From Lachnospiraceae bacterium UBA3732 (lineage in GTDB: Bacteria > Bacillota > Clostridia > Lachnospirales > Lachnospiraceae), in the NCBI GenBank assembly GCA_002372545.1, contig DFHD01000042.1, forward strand, positions 1-6,985: DNA of 6,985 nucleotides. The letters run 5' to 3'. The notes under the pieces were generated by a model. It was not told the DNA's origin, did no database searches, and saw only the letters and a list, made by a program, of their open reading frames with translations. Each line of letters opens with the position of its first letter. The stretch's first letter is position 1. Below are positions 5,438 through 6,985 of this stretch, piece by piece. The translations under genes were made by a program, and so were the position numbers.

Positions 5438-6985
5438 CTACGACTCTGTGGTCGGGATGATCGGACCGCGTTTAGGAAAATACTGATCCTGTCCGGGCGT
5501 TTCCCCCTCTGTGTAGCCGCCATCCACAAATCCCCGCTTTGCCCTGCGGGCCTTACGCCGCTCAGCCCGTTCGGCCTCGCGTTCCGCCTCCTCTGCATCC
5601 GCCCTTGCAAACTGCGTCTTGTAGAGTTCGGCGTAGGTTCCTTCCTGCTTCAGCAGTTCCCTGTGGGTTCCCCGCTCCACGATCTCTCCATCCTTCACCA
5701 CGAGGATCTCGTCCGCACAAAGGATGGTGGAGAGCCGGTGAGCGATCAGAATGCTGGTTCTTTCCTGAATAATAGGTTCAATAGCTTCCTGGATCTTGCT
5801 TTCAGAGATGGAATCCAGAGCGCTGGTTGCCTCATCGAAGATGAGGAGCGCCGGATTTTTCAGAAGCACACGGGCAATGGATATCCTCTGCTTTTCACCG
5901 CCGGAGAGCTTCAGCCCACGGTTTCCCACCATGGTATCCAATCCCTTTTCCTGCTTTTCGATAAACTCATAAATATTGGCCTTCTGGCAGGCCCGGATCA
6001 GCTCCTCCTCCGTTGCCTCCGGCGCAGCATAAAGAAGATTCTCCCGGATCGTACCGTTAAAAAGATAGGTTTCCTGGGAAACCACGCCCACATTCTGCCT
6101 GAGATCCGTGAGATCCAGCTTCCGCACATCCGTCCCGTCAAAGGTCACCGATCCCTCATTCACATCATAAAGACGGGGGATCAGATTTACAATGGTACTC
6201 TTGCCGGAGCCCGACGGCCCCACAATGGCTATGCTCTTTCCGCTTTCCAGCCGGAAATTCACATCATGCAGGATCCTGCGTTCCGCGTCATACCCGAAGG
6301 CAACATGCTTAAACTCCACCTCGCCTCTGGCATCCGTAATCTTCTTTGCGTCCGGTGCATTCTGAATCTCCACCGGCATATCAAAATATTCAAACACGCG
6401 GGTAAACATGGCCATGGCCCGCATCCAGTCCACCTGGATATTGAGAAGACCATTCACCGGCATATAGGTCTTGCCGAGAAGAGCCACCAGCACCGTAATA
6501 TCGCCCACAGTGAGGGAGCTGTCGTACTTCATGATGAGGACGCCGCCCACCAGATACAGCAGCATGGGGCCTATATTTGTCACTGTATTCAGAATGACAA
6601 AGAACCAGCGGCCGGCCATCCGCTCACGGATATTCAGCCTGATCATTTTTTCATTGACCGTTTTATAACGCTCATATTCTCTTTCCTCACGGCCGAAAAG
6701 CTTCACCAGTAGCTGGCCGCTGACAGAAAGCGTTTCGTTCAATATGCCGTTCACCTCGTCGTTGGCGTCCTGCGCCTCCCGGGTCAGCGTCCAACGGGTC
6801 TTCCCCGCCTTTCTTGTGGGGATAACAAAAAGCGGGATCACCGCGATCCCCAGAAGCGCCAGGATCCAGTTCTTCTGGAACATGGCCACCAGCGCCACAA
6901 TGAGCGTAATGGAATTGGAGAGGATACTCTTAAAGGTATTGGTGATGACAGACTCCACGCCGCTGATATCGCTGGTCATGCGGGT
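5438..6985 (-). CDS. ABC exporter, fused permease and ATPase (5' end cut by window edge)
   Basis: A half-transporter of the ABCB/MsbA-like exporter type, which would sit in the cytoplasmic membrane and act as a dimer. The frame runs off the right edge; the first visible codons read TR before MTSDISGVES. This is the TR(M/V)TSD site within the membrane domain, so about 100 or more N-terminal residues are outside. Numbering from that Met, hydrophobic segments lie at about 22-54 and 126-172, with LFGREERE at 94-101 as a typical coupling-region motif. The ATPase (about 220-455) is complete: Walker A GPSGSGKS 254-261, Q-loop Q302, signature LSGGE 358-362, Walker B LLIFDEA with E383, D-loop SALD and switch H414. 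All catalytic residues are present. After about 458 comes a highly charged Ala/Glu/Arg helix and a tail ending TTES. The substrate cannot be told; exporters of this type often occur as paired genes, and a partner may lie to the right. Confidence 0.93.
   Translation of the reverse strand, partial: TRMTSDISGVESVITNTFKSILSNSITLIVALVAMFQKNWILALLGIAVIPLFVIPTRKAGKTRWTLTREAQDANDEVNGILNETLSVSGQLLVKLFGREEREYERYKTVNEKMIRLNIRERMAGRWFFVILNTVTNIGPMLLYLVGGVLIMKYDSSLTVGDITVLVALLGKTYMPVNGLLNIQVDWMRAMAMFTRVFEYFDMPVEIQNAPDAKKITDARGEVEFKHVAFGYDAERRILHDVNFRLESGKSIAIVGPSGSGKSTIVNLIPRLYDVNEGSVTFDGTDVRKLDLTDLRQNVGVVSQETYLFNGTIRENLLYAAPEATEEELIRACQKANIYEFIEKQEKGLDTMVGNRGLKLSGGEKQRISIARVLLKNPALLIFDEATSALDSISESKIQEAIEPIIQERTSILIAHRLSTILCADEILVVKDGEIVERGTHRELLKQEGTYAELYKTQFARADAEEAEREAERAERRKARRAKRGFVDGGYTEGETPGQDQYFPKRGPIIPTTES

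Noticed and set aside
4518..5486. Plus-strand open frame opposite the lipoprotein gene (322 codons)
   Set aside because: It is antisense to a protein with clear signal peptide and reductase motifs. It begins inside the trp promoter and shows no domain of its own.
5663..6712. Plus-strand open frame opposite the ABC exporter (349 codons)
   Set aside because: It is a shadow of a gene with every ABC ATPase motif, rich in His/Pro/Arg as expected of an antisense frame.

Overview
This window reads as a chromosomal segment of a moderately GC-rich low-GC-phylum Gram-positive bacterium, most likely a Clostridia/Lachnospiraceae-type Firmicute. The reasons are strong AGGAGG ribosome sites, a perfect sigma-A promoter, a T-box riboswitch controlling the trp genes and a lipoprotein with a Gram-positive-style lipobox. 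The organism call is an inference from these traits. Every gene I can support lies on the minus strand, so the biological order runs from high to low coordinates.

Layout, in transcription order. (1) 6985-5438: 3' part of an ABC exporter with a fused membrane domain and ATPase; its N-terminus lies beyond the right edge. (2) 5378-4614: a predicted lipoprotein whose C-terminal half is an aldo/keto reductase that has lost the middle of its barrel in frame. (3) 4613-4120: a gene-free stretch of 494 bases holding a consensus promoter, a near-palindrome inside that promoter, and a long T-box leader with a strong intrinsic terminator. (4) 4119-1: the start of a trp operon, trpE, trpG, trpD and trpC; trpC is cut by the left edge about a dozen codons before its expected end. 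trpF, trpB and trpA may follow outside the window.

How it works together: TrpE and TrpG form anthranilate synthase, TrpD adds phosphoribosyl to anthranilate, and TrpC closes the indole ring. The T-box should sense uncharged tRNA(Trp): it has a UGG specifier candidate, and its UGGC bulge sequence complements a G73-CCA tRNA end. Low tryptophan charging would favour the antiterminator and readthrough into trpE. TrpE also keeps the LES motif associated with tryptophan feedback inhibition, so control is likely at both RNA and enzyme level.

No wholly new system is evident. The points most worth a second look are the barrel-deleted lipoprotein reductase, a pair of matching stem-loops with compensating base changes in the trpG-trpD spacer, two unusual insertions in TrpG, and the near-palindrome in the trp promoter.
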